64,000 nucleotides of DNA. It comes from Polychytrium aggregatum (Eukaryota > Chytridiomycota > Chytridiomycetes > Polychytriales). The position numbers and the translations under genes were made by a program. The stretch lies in NCBI RefSeq assembly GCF_025602895.1, contig NW_026516212.1:434001-498000 (forward strand), given 5' to 3'. This document shows positions 41,388 to 53,888 of this stretch, in pieces. The notes below the pieces were generated by a model. It did not search any database. It was not told the DNA's origin and saw nothing but the letters and a program-made list of their open reading frames with translations. The stretch's first letter is position 1. Each line of letters starts with the position of its first letter.

Positions 41388-43501
41388 ATGCCGCACTTCA
41401 TCCTCCCTGCAGCAACAGGCTCCCGTGCACCCAGTCCCGCGCCGGTGATCCACCTGAGCTCGTCCGCCGCCCTTCGACCAACCTCGGATCCCCGTCCGCC
41501 TCAAGAGCCCTCCGGCGGCACCGAAGCCCCAACGCAGCCAAACTCGCAATCCGCGGCCTCCTCAGATCGGCCGCCCACCACGGCCATGTCTGCGACCGCG
41601 AGTCCATCGTCTTCCTCTGGGTCGACTGGTGCTCCTCCTCCCCCAGCATCGTCGTCGGCTTTACCACCACCACCACCACCACCCACTCCTCCTCCGCCTC
41701 CGTCCTCATCGGTCTCGACGACAGAGACCGCATCTCAAAGTCCAACGTCTTCTCCTCCTCCTCCTCCTCCTCCCCCTCCACCACCACCACCACCACCACC
41801 TCCTCCTCCTCCTCCTCCTCCTCCTCCTCCTCCTCCGCCTCCTCCTCCGCCGCCGCCTCCTCCTCCGCCGCCGCCTCCTCCTCCCCCGGCTTCGACCCCG
41901 GCTGTGCCGACCAGCAGGGTTCCTGTCCCGTCGGCGTCGCCCTCAACCATCCCTGTGGTCCAGTCGAGCTCGAGCTCGTCCGTCCCGTCTCCAACCGCGA
42001 TCCCAACGATCGCACCGTCTTCGTCCGTGACCGTCGGCACCTACTTTGGCTGTGTCGACTTCCCAAGCAGCGGCAACATCAGCGTCGTCGCCTCGCTCGA
42101 CCAATGCGCCGCATTCTGTGTCCAGCAATCCAACTCGACAGCCTTCATGAACTACATGATTGTGTCTCCGACAAACTGTCCCGACTTTGCATCAGTTGTG
42201 CCGCAGATGGACTGTGGATGCGCAAGCAGCACGCCGAACTACACCTACAATGCAACCTGTCTCTTCACCACTGCAACGGGTCTCTCGGCCGGCGGCTGTA
42301 TCAAGTTCACCAACGGTCCCAAATACTATGGTTCTATGTACCAGGTGTGTCTCCACGCTCCACCACCAAACGGCGTCATGATGTGTGCCGGGGCCGATTC
42401 CCCGGGTTGTGATTCATTCGGCTGACTCGCACCCGGCCACTCCGCGATGTCCTCAAGACACTGATCTAATTTGGCTGCTGACCTTGTCCTTCTCTGTTCT
42501 TCCTGATAGATACAAATCACTCAATCCAACTCCACCCTCACGATCGTGATCATCGCCAGCGCCCTCGGTGTCGTCTTTCTTGCTGTCATTGCTGTTCTGG
42601 TCTTCCGTGGATACTCGGGAAGAAAACTGGCTTCCCAGCGGCGGAAGGAGGCAGCAATCCAGGCGGAGATCAACAACATCAACAACGTCCAACGCCTGTC
42701 AGCGTATTCTCAGCGCGGCTTCAGCTCCTATTCCCCGCATCTGGCCGATCGCGAGGAGCCCCGGATATCCTATGCCTCTGCGCCCTCGTTCATACCCCTC
42801 GCTCCTCCCGAAAACCCTTTCCGCAACTCTACATACAGCTTCTACAGCACCGGCTACACCTCTGGCAACAACTCGTCATCGCCTCATCCATCGTACAACA
42901 TCGATCCTATGGCCGCTCTCCATGAAGAATCGTCATCACGCCGCGGATCCATGTCGGTCGACGACCCGCGATCCAGCGCCATCATGCTCACCCCGCTCGT
43001 TGCCAACAAACCCACGCCGCTGTCCTCGCCGCCTGGAACACCCCAGAGCACACCCCAGAGCACATCCCAGGGCACATCCCAGGGCACACCCTCAATCCCA
43101 GCCCAGTCTATGACGCTTATGGGAGCCATGCCTGCCCCACATTCAGTGTGCTGCAATAGCCATATCCCAACGTCTCCTGATGACCTGTATCTGGCTGTTG
43201 GCGATGCCGTTGTCGTCACGTAAGTATATGCAGTCTTGCCGCCTCCTTCGAGCAACGCGTTCGAATCATGTCACCGTCTCGCTGGCACGATTCCCAGCTC
43301 CTCCGCTCTGAGGGTCCTCTTCTGACCCACTGTCCACCTGCTCCCGGTCGGTGTTGTTATCGGTACAGCGATACCTGGACCGATGGATGGGCCCTTGGTT
43401 ACAAGATTAACACCGGCCAAGACGAGAAGCCGGGATATTTCCCGCTCTCATGTGTCCGAGACGTGCCCCTTCCGACGACTCAAGGGTTCTCCGAATCGTG
43501 A
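41388..43501 (+). CDS. Proline-rich single-pass surface protein with WSC-like Cys domain and cytoplasmic SH3
   Basis: Exons 41388-42344, 42510-43219 and 43369-43501 join in frame to 599 aa. The order is: Ser/Pro-rich region, an uninterrupted polyproline run encoded by (CCT)n at about 41750-41890, a Ser/Pro stalk, and a Cys domain starting 'GTYFGCVDFPSSGNISVV' with 'CAAFC', 'DCGCASS' and 'GGCIKF', resembling a WSC domain. Then come one TM helix ('IVIIASALGVVFLAVIAVLV'), a polar cytoplasmic tail, and an SH3 domain split by an intron ('DDLYLAVGDAVVVT|DTWTDG' and 'KPGYFPLSCVRD'). The layout suggests a cell-wall or osmotic stress sensor, like Wsc or Sho1 proteins, that recruits partners through SH3. 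I see no signal peptide at 41388, so an upstream exon may be missing; 41586 is another possible start. Confidence 0.75.
41640..41890. repeat. (CCT)n/(CCA)n triplet repeat encoding polyproline
   Basis: Coding trinucleotide repeat within exon 1 of the SH3 surface-protein gene. On the opposite strand it would read polyglycine, polyglutamate or polyarginine, so those frames are artefacts. Confidence 0.95.
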
Positions 43502-44268
43502 AACTCGAAATTGCATAAAGCTGTCAATAGAGCAAGCGGCTGATGGCCATGTCGATCGCGATAGACCATCGGCTGCAGATACTGTCTCTGACTCGGTCGT
43601 CGTCTCTGTCCCTGTGAATGCCTGCTCGCGCTGCCCCGCGTCGTGGACGACACCGGAAGCGGCTGCGATCCCTGTCGTGCTGTTGCTGGAATCTTGGCTT
43701 TGATCCTCGGAATCTGTGCCGTTCTGTCGATCTGATTTTCGGTCTGTTTGTGAATGCCTGTCCGTCTCTCTCTCGCTCTCCGTCTCTCTCCGAACCGTAT
43801 CCATGTTGACGCTATTGCGACCCCATCCCTGCGTTCGTGTGGAATGCATGCAGCTCTTGCTATCTGCCCTCACTATGTTGTCCTTGCATGCTCGCTTCAA
43901 CTCATTGGATACAGTTGGTGACATCTGACTGAGTGCAAAAGTGTGGATGCAGACTGGTTCGGCTTGACCATGAGTGCACGGCTGCCCCGTGGACACATGA
44001 ATGCCAATGTAGGCACATATCTGGACCATGTGCTCGCAGGTATCTCTGCACGGGAGGCAGCATCGATCTGCATGGAGGATCGCACCGGCCTCGCATTTCG
44101 ATCCAGTGCCGATCCAACAGGCGCGGTGTGGCAAGACCCTCGCGCCCTGGCTGCAGAAATCGGCCTCGAGAGCAGCCGCCGAGGCATGCAATCCCTCCCC
44201 TTCCATCTGTCCAGCTTCGTCCTCCGCCAGACCATCGCCGCTTGCTTTCAGCCGAGCCTTCTCCTCTC
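43502..44268. other. Intergenic, no gene seen
   Basis: It holds the 3' end of the SH3 surface-protein gene and the promoter of the LisH-WD40 gene. A 252-codon minus-strand frame has no recognisable content. Confidence 0.45.
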
Positions 44269-47200
44269 ATGGAAGAAACCCCACATCCGCAGCCCCCGGC
44301 TGGCGACGCCGTCCTCGAGGGCGACAGACTCGGAGACTCAGACTCGTCGCAACAGCCGCAAGCCAGCAACGATCCCGGCGCTCCGCTCCTCAACTCTGAA
44401 GACTCGTCCAAACCGCCGACCGAGACGAGGAACAGCATCAGCATCGATCCGCCTGTCATCCGGTTCCCACCCCTCAAGCCTCTGGCTCGATCGACCGGGT
44501 CCGGCCTCGAGCAGGTCCACTGGGCCGACTCGGCGTCGTCCAGCCCAGAGTGGATCCAAAATGCCCTCAGCCAAATGTACGTCGCCAACCACGCCCGCAC
44601 GATCCAGCCCGACGAAGCCATCCTGAATCCATCCGAGTCGCACATCAAGGAGGTTGGTGGCTGTCCGTTCGATCCGCTGCTGGCGCCCATCCATGCCCGA
44701 GACAATCGCTCATCGTCCCGCCAGGATCGGTAATGCTCTATCGCCAGCGCGGCATACCAATCCCGATCCATGGCCCTAGCAATGATTGCCCATGCTCGCA
44801 CTCATCTATCTTTATTCTACGGTGCACCCTACGATACGCTCTACGATATGCTCTATGCTCTGTGGCCTGTACTCTCGACTTTCTTCCTCGGGTGCGCATG
44901 TCCGTCGGGGGGGGGGACACGAAAATGGATCATTTGGATCATCTGGATCATCCGGATCGCCCCAAAAATCAACCATCACAATCGACAGGACATCATCCGG
45001 ATGATTGTCCAATATCTCGGCGACGAGGGATACAACATGTCCAAGCTGACGATTCTGGACGAAGCCAACGTCAAATGGCACGAACGAAACGAAAAGTCCA
45101 TGGAGATTCGTCGCCTCAAGAAGAGCATCTTGGGTGAGCGTCACTGCCGATGACGGGAAGGGAGAGTCTATGATTCGCCCACCACCACCTCGTGTGAACG
45201 ATCGAGCGGTCGAGCTTGATCCCGTCGTTACCTTCCCTCCCTTCGCTTCTTCCTCCAACAGCGAGTATGCGTCAAACCGAGTGATTTTTGTCATGTCGAT
45301 TTGTGACCCGTGCTTGACCGGGCAGCCGTCTGCCGAGCCCATTCGGCAGAACCTGAAGCATGCGATGCACAGTAGTTGCCATTGACCCGAGTCACTCCTG
45401 CATACCAGATGGCGATTGGCTCGAAGTCGAGAAGCTGATGATCAAGCCACTTGTCAAGAACCACAAGGCGTTCATGTATTCAATCTACAAGCAGCAATAT
45501 CTCGAGTATATCGAGCACCACGAGACACAAAAGGCAAGTTGCGAACGGCCGCGGAGCAAGATGGAGGGCCATCGAGTCGGCCGGTCGGTCGTTGATGGGC
45601 AGCTCCTGCGAACGGCGCATCAACCGAATCAACTGTGCTGGGGGACAGAGGAGGAAGAGGGACGCAGGGGAAATCTCGTCTCCAAAGTGCTCGTCGCGAT
45701 GCCACTAACCACGCTGCCCTCTGTTCGATGTAGGCGTTTACCCATCTCAACAAGCGCCTGAAACCTCTGGAGCACCTACAAACAACTCCCAACGAATTCA
45801 AGGATCTCTGCTATCTCTTGACAGCCAAGAGCGTGCAGGATGCCCCGAGCTTCAAGAACTGGGAGGGAATCGGCCCATCGAGGTGGGTGTATTGCTCCAG
45901 GACGGGCGGGGAGGAATGTCTTGGTCAAAATCGATATGCTCATATGCGCATGGGCTGGTGAGCCATCGCCTGCATTGGGCGCTGTGCCGCTGTTTTAGTA
46001 GAGCCGTCTTGGCGCTGCTGTCTCGGCATGTCTTGGTCAAGCGTCTGAGGGAGCAATAGTTCTGTCGGGAAGGGGGAGCCTCAAGTTGCATCACACTAAC
46101 TTGGCATCGTGCATTTTCGTGTTCGCCTCTCCTGTTGGCGGTTGCCTCATTGCCATCCAGAGAAAAGCTGGCCGATCAGCTCCAAATCATCGCAGACTTT
46201 GAGACCATGGATCGCGAAGGTGAGAGTTCGACAAAGCGAAAGCATCGCCATATCGTGCTGTGTTGCTTATGAATTGCCACCGTATTCATGCGTCACCAGG
46301 ATCGGTCTATGTCCCGCCCCAGCGTCTGCTCACGCTGCTGCAACAGGCGGTGGCCTACCAGATTGAGTTTGCTCGATACCATCCCAAGATTACACCCAAG
46401 GTCACAACGTTGGTATCTGCGTCGCCGTGCCGATTCTACCGCGCTGCTCTGCTGGAGAGCTGCCGTGGTACATCCGTTTGTGACCCATAGGGCCCCATCT
46501 GACCGACCTGCATTGCTCCGTTGCGCCATCCATACTCGCCGGGGGTTTCTTCCCCTGTTTCTATGGCCCCCTCTGACGTGACTGTTGCATTTGCCAGTCT
46601 ACTACGTGATTACGAGTCAGTAATCATACCGAATGCCGTTCGACATGCGTTCGTTGGACATACTGGAAACGTCAAGTGCGTCGAGTTCGTGGGCGAGGAA
46701 GGAAAGCAGATAGTGTCGGGATCCAGGTGAGTACCATCCCCAAGGATCCAAGTACCTAGCTTTGACCGCATCATCTCGCCGGGATCTGTCAGGCAACGCC
46801 GGGGCGTGCTTGGTCCCTCTCCCACCACGCCACTTGCGTCTCTCTTCGTCGGCCTGGCTCCGCTATACCCTTGACTGAGTCTAAACTCGCCTGTGTGGCT
46901 TGTGCGATGATGATGGCGATCGATCCTTGCTCATCAGCGACAATACGCTCCGCGTCTGGGATACCGAAACGGCAAACTGTCTCGAGGTTCTGGAAGGACA
47001 CACCTCGCGAATTTGGGACGTCGCATCAAACAAAAGTGGCGCATTCGTGGCCTCTGCCTCCGGCGACGGCACCGTCAAGGTATGTCGCCTGGAATCCCGA
47101 TCGGTCCAGTTGATCGCGCAGATCCTGTCCCGCCAGGTGTTGACAATATGACTGTGCTCGTCCTCGCTGACCTCGGGGCCAGCTCTGGGATCTGAAAGGT

Positions 47201-48324
47201 GCTCGGAAGGACTGTGTCGCCACATACACAGGGTTCGTCGGTGATGTCTATTCGGTGCAGTACCATCCTGCTGGTGTAAGTATCAATCAGTGGCAGGCTT
47301 GAACTGGGTGCTCGCACACATAGCTGCGCTCCGGAGGCTCCCACCAACACAAAGCTTACCCGCCTCGCCCACTTATGGTGGTCCAGCATCATCTGGTTGC
47401 CGGAGGATACGACAAAACCATCCGGCTGTACGACCTCGAGCGCAACGTCGTCGTCAAGACCTTCACCGGCCATCAGCTCAGCGTCTCCAAGACCATCTTC
47501 AACCCGATAGGAAATCTGATCATCAGCGGGTCAAAGGACAACACCATCAAGTTCTGGGACATTGTCTCGGGTCTGTGCATCAAGACCATCTCGAGCCATC
47601 TGGGCGAAGTCACCAGTGTCGAGATGAATTCGGTCGGAAGTCTGATGCTGAGCTGCTCCAAGGACAACTCGAACCGCCTCTGGGACGTGCGGATGGTGCG
47701 TCTGCGACGGCTGTGCCTTTGCATCTGTGATGGCTGCCGCTTTTTTCGTCCGGCTCGGGCGTGCCAAAAGACGGATGGATGTCGCTGACACTAACTTGAC
47801 CTTCGACTGCGTGCGACTCCAGGTGCGCCCGGTGCGAAAGTTCAAGGGCCATCAAAACACATCCAAGAACTTTATCCGTGCACGATTCATGGGCAACTCG
47901 ATGGTCGTCGGCGGCTCCGAGGTCGGTGTCGTGATGGCTCGTGATGGCTCGTGATGGCTCGGATGGCTCGAGTACTCAGCGGTCGATATATCGTGAGCGA
48001 TTCCCATCGCACCAAACTTGGATGCGTGGCTGCTGGAGATAATGCTGGGGGTGGGGTGAATCGGTGAACTGCCGCATGGGTTGCTTCTCGTGGAAGAGTC
48101 GCTGATCCGGACGTATCTGATGGTCGCTCCTCTCGCAGTGCGGACTCGTCCATCTGTGGGACCACGACCACGGCGAAGTGATCCAGCGGCTGCGCGGCCA
48201 TGGTGGCGTTGTCTTTGACGCCAAGTGGAACTCGAAGCAGAGCCTTTTGGTGAGCTGCGGTGACGACAAAAAGGTGCTCAGCTGGTGGTTCGACGAGCGG
48301 CGGGTACCGCTGTTTGAAGATTGA
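44269..48324 (+). CDS. LisH / WD40-repeat protein (SMU1/WDR26-like architecture)
   Basis: Twelve exons join in frame to 642 aa: 44269-44652, 44989-45133, 45409-45533, 45734-45882, 46161-46219, 46300-46408, 46598-46726, 46938-47079, 47183-47275, 47387-47695, 47823-47921, 48139-48324. About 125 disordered residues precede a LisH motif ('DIIRMIVQYLGDEGYNMSKL'). A helical region with 'VYVPPQRLLTLLQQAVAYQI' resembles the equivalent part of SMU1. About seven WD40 blades follow, e.g. 'HTGNVKCVEFVGEEGKQIVS', 'DNTLRVWDTE', 'DKTIRLYDLERN' and 'DNTIKFWDIVSG'. It is probably a scaffold; LisH mediates dimerisation. Which complex it belongs to (splicing, GID ligase or other) cannot be decided from sequence. 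Intron 3 has a GC donor, and two donors read GTTGGT. Exon 1 and its junction are the least certain part. Confidence 0.85.
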
Positions 48325-49033
48325 GCATGAAAGTGAAGCGCGGCGGCAGTTCAGTGCCCGTCGCCCTATTTTGTTTGGGGGGAGGGACAACATCGATGGC
48401 CGACGCTCTCGCTGGATCCTGAATAAACCTTCATCCAGCGCTGCGGTGCTGCCGATGGCCGCTCCGGTAAGCGAGCGAACCGCAGATACGAGCATGCATC
48501 GCAATCCGGCCTCGGAGACAGGGCTGCTGGTCCAATGGCACGATCCGCGAAAAAGCGGTCGTCGCGGTCTGGCGGCCCCAAGCAGCTCTCCTTCGCTCTC
48601 CCAGTCGGCCTCTCGGTTCTCGGTCCTCCAGATCCAAGGCCTGCGATCGCTTGCTCTGCCTGGCCCAGATCCATCGGTCGCATCGAGCCCCTTGCCCACC
48701 CTCTGCAGGACATCCTCTCGTGGCAGACAACTGCAGGCCGCGCTGCCTGCTCTCTTTGCCATCGCAAGCACCACCACCCAGACCCAAAGGACGCCGATCG
48801 TCCCATCCTCCTGCAGACGAGACGGCCGGCCCTTTCCAAACCGCTGACCGCGAGATATCGACCCAATTTCTCGCTTCGACATCGTCCTGGCCCTCACCCT
48901 TACCGCCCCTCCCCCCCTGTCTCGTCGCATATCCTTCCTGGCCTGCCGCTTCCCTCTCCACTCTGAACACAGTCTTCCGCGCTGGCAAACTCTCCCTCCC
49001 ATCCCATCCCATCCCTCTATACAAAACGGGCAA
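48325..49033. other. Intergenic, promoter of the SNF5 gene
   Basis: About 0.7 kb between two genes on the same strand. Open frames on both strands lack recognisable content. Confidence 0.45.
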
Positions 49034-52000
49034 ATGTCGTGGATGCAGCCCCAGGCCTTTACCGGCTCACCCGGCCAGATGGACCGCCAGTCGACCACAT
49101 TGCAAGGTCAAAACGCCGTAGCCGGCAACGTCGTTTCGGGGTACCATATGCCTGGCACACCACAGTCACTTGCACAGCCGGGACAGCAACAGGCGCTGGC
49201 TCTCCAACAACAACAGCAACAACAGCAACAACAGCAACATCAGCAACATCAGCAACAACAGCAACATCAGCAACATCAGCAACATCAGCAACAACAACAA
49301 CAGCAGGCTCAAGCGCAAGCGCAACAGCAACAGCCGGGCTTCCAGCAGCTGCAACAGCGTCCTGCCCTTCGCCATCCACAGATGCAGGGGATGGTCGATC
49401 CAAGATTTGGCTCCGGCGCAATCAACATGCTCGACCCAAAGATGATGGCCCTGCAGTCGCACTTCCAAGGCGTTCCGCAGATGCCGCTGGCCAACACTTC
49501 CGGAATGGTAATGGGCTCGGCCGGCTCGATCCCGTCCATATCCTATGCAACACCTGACGACGGCCACCTTGGATTTCAGCTGCAGGGGCAGGCCGGCAGC
49601 AGCGGCAGCAGCGGCGGTGTGGGCCAAGTCATCAATCCAGCCATGGCTGTGCGGCCAGATATTCGCCTGATTCACTCGATGCAAGCGCCCGGAGCTGCAG
49701 CCGATCCACGCCAGCTGGGTCAGCTCGCATACAACTGGATGCCGCACCAAGGTTTGTATCGATTAGCCGATCGATCCGATCGGTCGCGCGGATGGCTGCA
49801 GCCCGAAGTGCTTCTGCCCAGATCATGGTGCTGTCGCCGCTGCGGAGCGTCGTCGCCCAGGGCTCGGGCATCCCGATCCGTTGCCCGGGGCCAATTATTC
49901 GGCTGGATGGATCGCTACAACCAGTCGACTGCATCTCACCCTGTCGATGACATCCCATCTGTCGCACGAGTTCCAGCCATGCATCGGTCTTGGTGGTCTC
50001 TAACCTGCCCCGTTTGCTCTCGATGCTAGGAGCCGACCTGCAAGGCAACGCCATGCTGGCCTCGCAGCAACAGCGGCTTGCACAAGGCATGATGTCCACC
50101 TACCAGTCATCGATGCTTGGCCGCAATCCGTCGCTCGCCCAGTACCATACTCAGACCACCGGGGCAGCAATCGGTGGCGATTTCGCAAAGGCAGCCAACG
50201 GGCTTATGGATCAGCAGCAGACAGCCTCCGCTGCCCTCGGATCGCTTCCACAGAGCCCGATGGTGTCTGGCCTCAACCCCGGTCTCGACTCGCTCAAGCA
50301 GGCCGAGCAAGCGAGCTCGTTGCAGCGGTTTGCCCATCCCCAGCAGGCGATCGACGCGCAAAATGTACGAGCCATGTTGGTGCTGCCGCATGCCAGCATC
50401 CTTGACTCGCTGGGTCTGCATTGAGCACTAGAGTCGCACGATGCCATAGCCCCGGAAAGTTCTAACCCCCGCATGCTCATTTATATCCCCCCCCCCCGAA
50501 TCAATTCATGCAGCGGCAAGTGAACGGCGGTGTATATGCCACTAACGTGGCTGCAGCATCGCTTCAGCAAAAAGCCCTTGTCCAGCAGCAATATGTGGGC
50601 CATGCCCAGCAACTGACCGAGCAGCAGCTTCAGATGATGCATGTACGAGGCATCAACCCGGCCGCGGTCAAGTATGCATCGGCCGATGCAGGGTCGTCAG
50701 CGCAGACAGGCGTGCTGACTCCCGGCACAGATGGGATGGTCAGAGTAGCGTCGATTCATGGCCCACCGCGACCACCAGAAGATGCCGCGACGCTCGCTCA
50801 GCCATGGATAGCGCTATACCAGCCGTCTCCCTCGGCTATCAAGGCTCACAAGCAGCTGACCGAGTCCTTGCTGGCCGAAAAGCGACAGTTGGCCGAACAG
50901 GGCTTGCGGCAGTTCGAGCGGCTGACGCACATTGCCGAGCAGCTGAACAACACGATGCGTGTCGGCCTGCCCGGTAACCGGAAGCTTCAGCCAATCTTCA
51001 AACTCATTTTGGACTCACCCCTGGATCGGCGACTCAAGCGCGAGCGATTCGCTCCAGTGTAAGTCATTGTCAGCACCGGAGACATTGACTATGGCAGTGG
51101 GAAGAATGCTGTGACTCGCGAACCAAACGCTCGACTGATCCCATGCTCTGCTTTGGGTGCAGATCTGACGAGATCGCAGAAACGGTCTCGCAGCTGGAAG
51201 AGGAGCTCGTTCCGATCCGAATCGACTTTGAGGACTCGGGGATCAAGGTCCGAGACACGTTTACCTGGAACTTGAACGGTGAGCAGCAGAATCCCCCCCC
51301 TCCCGATGCACTGCCAAGTATTTATGCCTCTGCCAGCGCCATGAGGGGCCACGCTCCAAACCTGCGTCTCCTTGGAGCCGGCTCGGAAGCAAGCCAGCGT
51401 CTAGTCCGCAACCTTCATGAGCTTTATTTTCGAGGCATCGCACTCACTGTTATCGGCATACCCTATTCGACATATCAGAGTCCTGCATTACGCCAGAGCA
51501 GTTTGCCAAGGTTTTCTGCGACGACATGCACCTGCCCAAGAACTTTGCTCCTCCTATTGCCAAATCCATCCGCGATCAGATCGAAGACAGCAGATCCTTC
51601 CGCAGCATTGCGATTGCTCGGCCTGTGGTCAATGTGGTCAAGCTCGAGCGGCCACCGGACGAGGCTCTGGGCACCAGCAATAACAGCAACGACAGTGCCA
51701 GCAGTCATGTCGACAAAAAGATCAAAGTCGAGCCAGATTGGGACGAGGGCCACGCGGCGCCCCAGCCAGACACACCCGAAGCTGTCGTCTGCGATCACCC
51801 CGAGCTCCGCATTGTCATCAAGGTCGACGTGATCGTTGGCAGTACGTCGCTAGTAGACCAGTTTGAGTGGGACATCAACTGCACAAGGGCGAGCCCCGAA
51901 GATTTTGCGGCCCAACTGACAGCAGAGCATCGGCTGGACCCCGAATTCACGTAAGATCGTTTGGGTGATTGCATTGAGCCGAGGCAGCGCATATCTTGAA

Positions 52001-53726
52001 GTACGGTGTCGTTGGGTATCTACTGTCTGCCAAAGACTCGGGTCCCCGCATCCGAACCGGCATGCGAGCCGTGCTTGGGTGCTGAAATTCCCACCTCTCC
52101 CCGCTCAGAACGGCGATTGCGCATTCGATTCGAGAGCAAGTCGAAGCCTATAAAAAAGCACTCCTGCTACTGAACCACCCCTTCGACGACTCGCCGATTG
52201 ACGACGAAGAACTGGCCACGCAGTTCCTGCCCTCGATTCACTCTGTGCAGCGCGAACAGCGCCAAATGGATGCCTTCACAAGCTATCTGTTCAATTTGGA
52301 AAACGCCGACATGGAGCGACAGGAGCGTGCGATGGATCGCGATGTTCGGTAGGCTTAGCTGTGAGACGCCCAGGAGGGCTAGCAAGGCAGTGAAGGCAGC
52401 CCCTCAGCCGCACCACATGGTCTGGGACAGCATGATATTATCTCGGATAGCCTCACACAGTGCTGGAATAGCCCAGCGGGACTGCCATTCACCGGTACCT
52501 GATCCGCATGTTGTCTCGTTGATGGCTGATCCGCATGTCGTCTTTCCCAACCAGGCGGAAGCGTCGGCAAACTCAGCGAAGCAGGACCCTTCCCGACCGA
52601 GAGCCGCTCAAGACAAACCGAACCCCCCTGCCACTTCCAGGGTCGGGCCCGGTGCAGGCGTCGTCCATATACGTCGTCCCGGGCGAGGAGGTTGATCCTA
52701 GTTTAGAGCGCTCCAGCTCGAGCAATCTGTCGCTTGCCGCGGTCAGCTCATCGCCCTCGTCGGCAAACCGGCGATCCAGCCGCTTCGCGAGACTCGAGCA
52801 CAGCCGCAGCAATAGCTCCGAGCCCACCCGGCGAGGTACCGCTCGTCTTCCAGCTGCGTCGGAATGAGACCCTGTTCGCCGTGACGCCAAGCCCTCGCTC
52901 TTCGATATTGTAATCAACGACTGATTCCGTATATGAACAGGATTGCGCGGTATTGACCATGTCCAGTGCAAGAGCTGTGGATTCGCGTATCCCGAGGGCC
53001 AAAAGGTTCGAAGAAGCGGGGGCTGTGCCGTCCAGAAGCGATCGGCGGAATAGCTATCGATCTGTGGTTGCGGGGTCGTGTGTGATAAGACTAGCATGTA
53101 TTGGGAGGGGGTTGGGGCCATGCTCTAACCCTTTTGTTCTGATGTTCGCATGCACAGCATTTTTGCAGCAGAGGTGGGTCCCGCTTGCATTCTTTCTCAA
53201 ACCGACTGGCGACACCACGCCGACGCACACTCTGACAGTGATCTCCCTCTTGTTTGTTTGCGGGCCCGCACACAGGTGCAGGATCAGTTGCCAAATCGGC
53301 ACTTGGACAAGCACAGCTCTCGCCTTCGATCGGTCGAAGCCCGGCGACGCCATCCAAAGACAGCGTCGAGGGGACACCCTATTCGGAAAGCACGGACGCC
53401 AGCGAGAAGTCACCCTGGATGGAGCTCTGCTGCCAGCAACTCGGCACAATGTATCCCAACGATCGGTTTGAGATGGTTACGTCCACGGGCACCGTCCGGG
53501 TCCGGTGTCTTGACTGTCCAGGTAAGCGCGCAGACTTTATTCGATGCGATTCAGGATTCGCCCAGCCACGAGGTGCGACAACTAATGTGCCCCTCTATTT
53601 GATTTGCCCGCAGGAAAACTGTATTCGCCCGGGCCGGGCGAGACCTTGGCCAACTTTGAGATCCATTTGAAGAACCGACATCATCGTCTGAATGTAAAAG
53701 CGAGGCTGGAGGGTGTTCGAATGTAA
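49034..53726 (+). CDS. SNF5: SNF5/SMARCB1 subunit of SWI/SNF chromatin-remodelling complex
   Basis: Exons 49034-49751, 50030-50364, 50514-51058, 51163-51278, 51479-51950, 52109-52348, 52555-52835 and an exon starting at 52941 join in frame. Two last exons end near 53521 and span 53614-53726. The first 470 residues are Gln-rich with a polyQ tract (about 49206-49330). The SNF5 domain has its two repeats: 'LVPIRIDFEDSGIKVRDTFT' with 'FAKVFCDDMHLP', and 'IVIKVDVIVGSTSLVDQFEW' with 'SPEDFAAQL' and 'TTAIAHSIREQVEAYKKALL'. The C-terminus has 'GLRGIDHVQCKSCGFAYPEG' and a last block 'VRCLDCPGKLYSPGPGETL' with 'HLKNRHHR', which I recall from filamentous-fungal SNF5 proteins. The junction between the 52941 exon and the next (acceptor near 53270) is unresolved. 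The protein acts in the nucleus in transcriptional remodelling. Confidence 0.9.
49206..49330. repeat. CAA/CAG/CAT triplet repeat encoding polyQ(H)
   Basis: Coding triplet repeat in SNF5 exon 1, with interspersed His codons. Confidence 0.95.
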
Positions 53727-53888
53727 ATATAGCTCTGACTTCCGTTGCATTTGCTGTCGCCCTGGATCTGCTCTTGCGCGGACCGGCCAGGTGGAATACA
53801 TGTTTGAGGGTGGGAGCTTCGGCGACTCACCTTGAAGGCAGCGCACCTGTCGCCGCAAAGCACTGTCTGCTCGGCGTCCTTGATGGCT

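Noticed and set aside
41501-42066. Minus-strand polyglycine/polyglutamate frames
   Set aside because: They are the antisense reading of the (CCT)n repeat in the SH3 surface-protein gene.
47887-49098. 403-codon minus-strand open frame
   Set aside because: It overlaps the end of the WD40 gene and the SNF5 promoter, has no domain and shows atypical composition.
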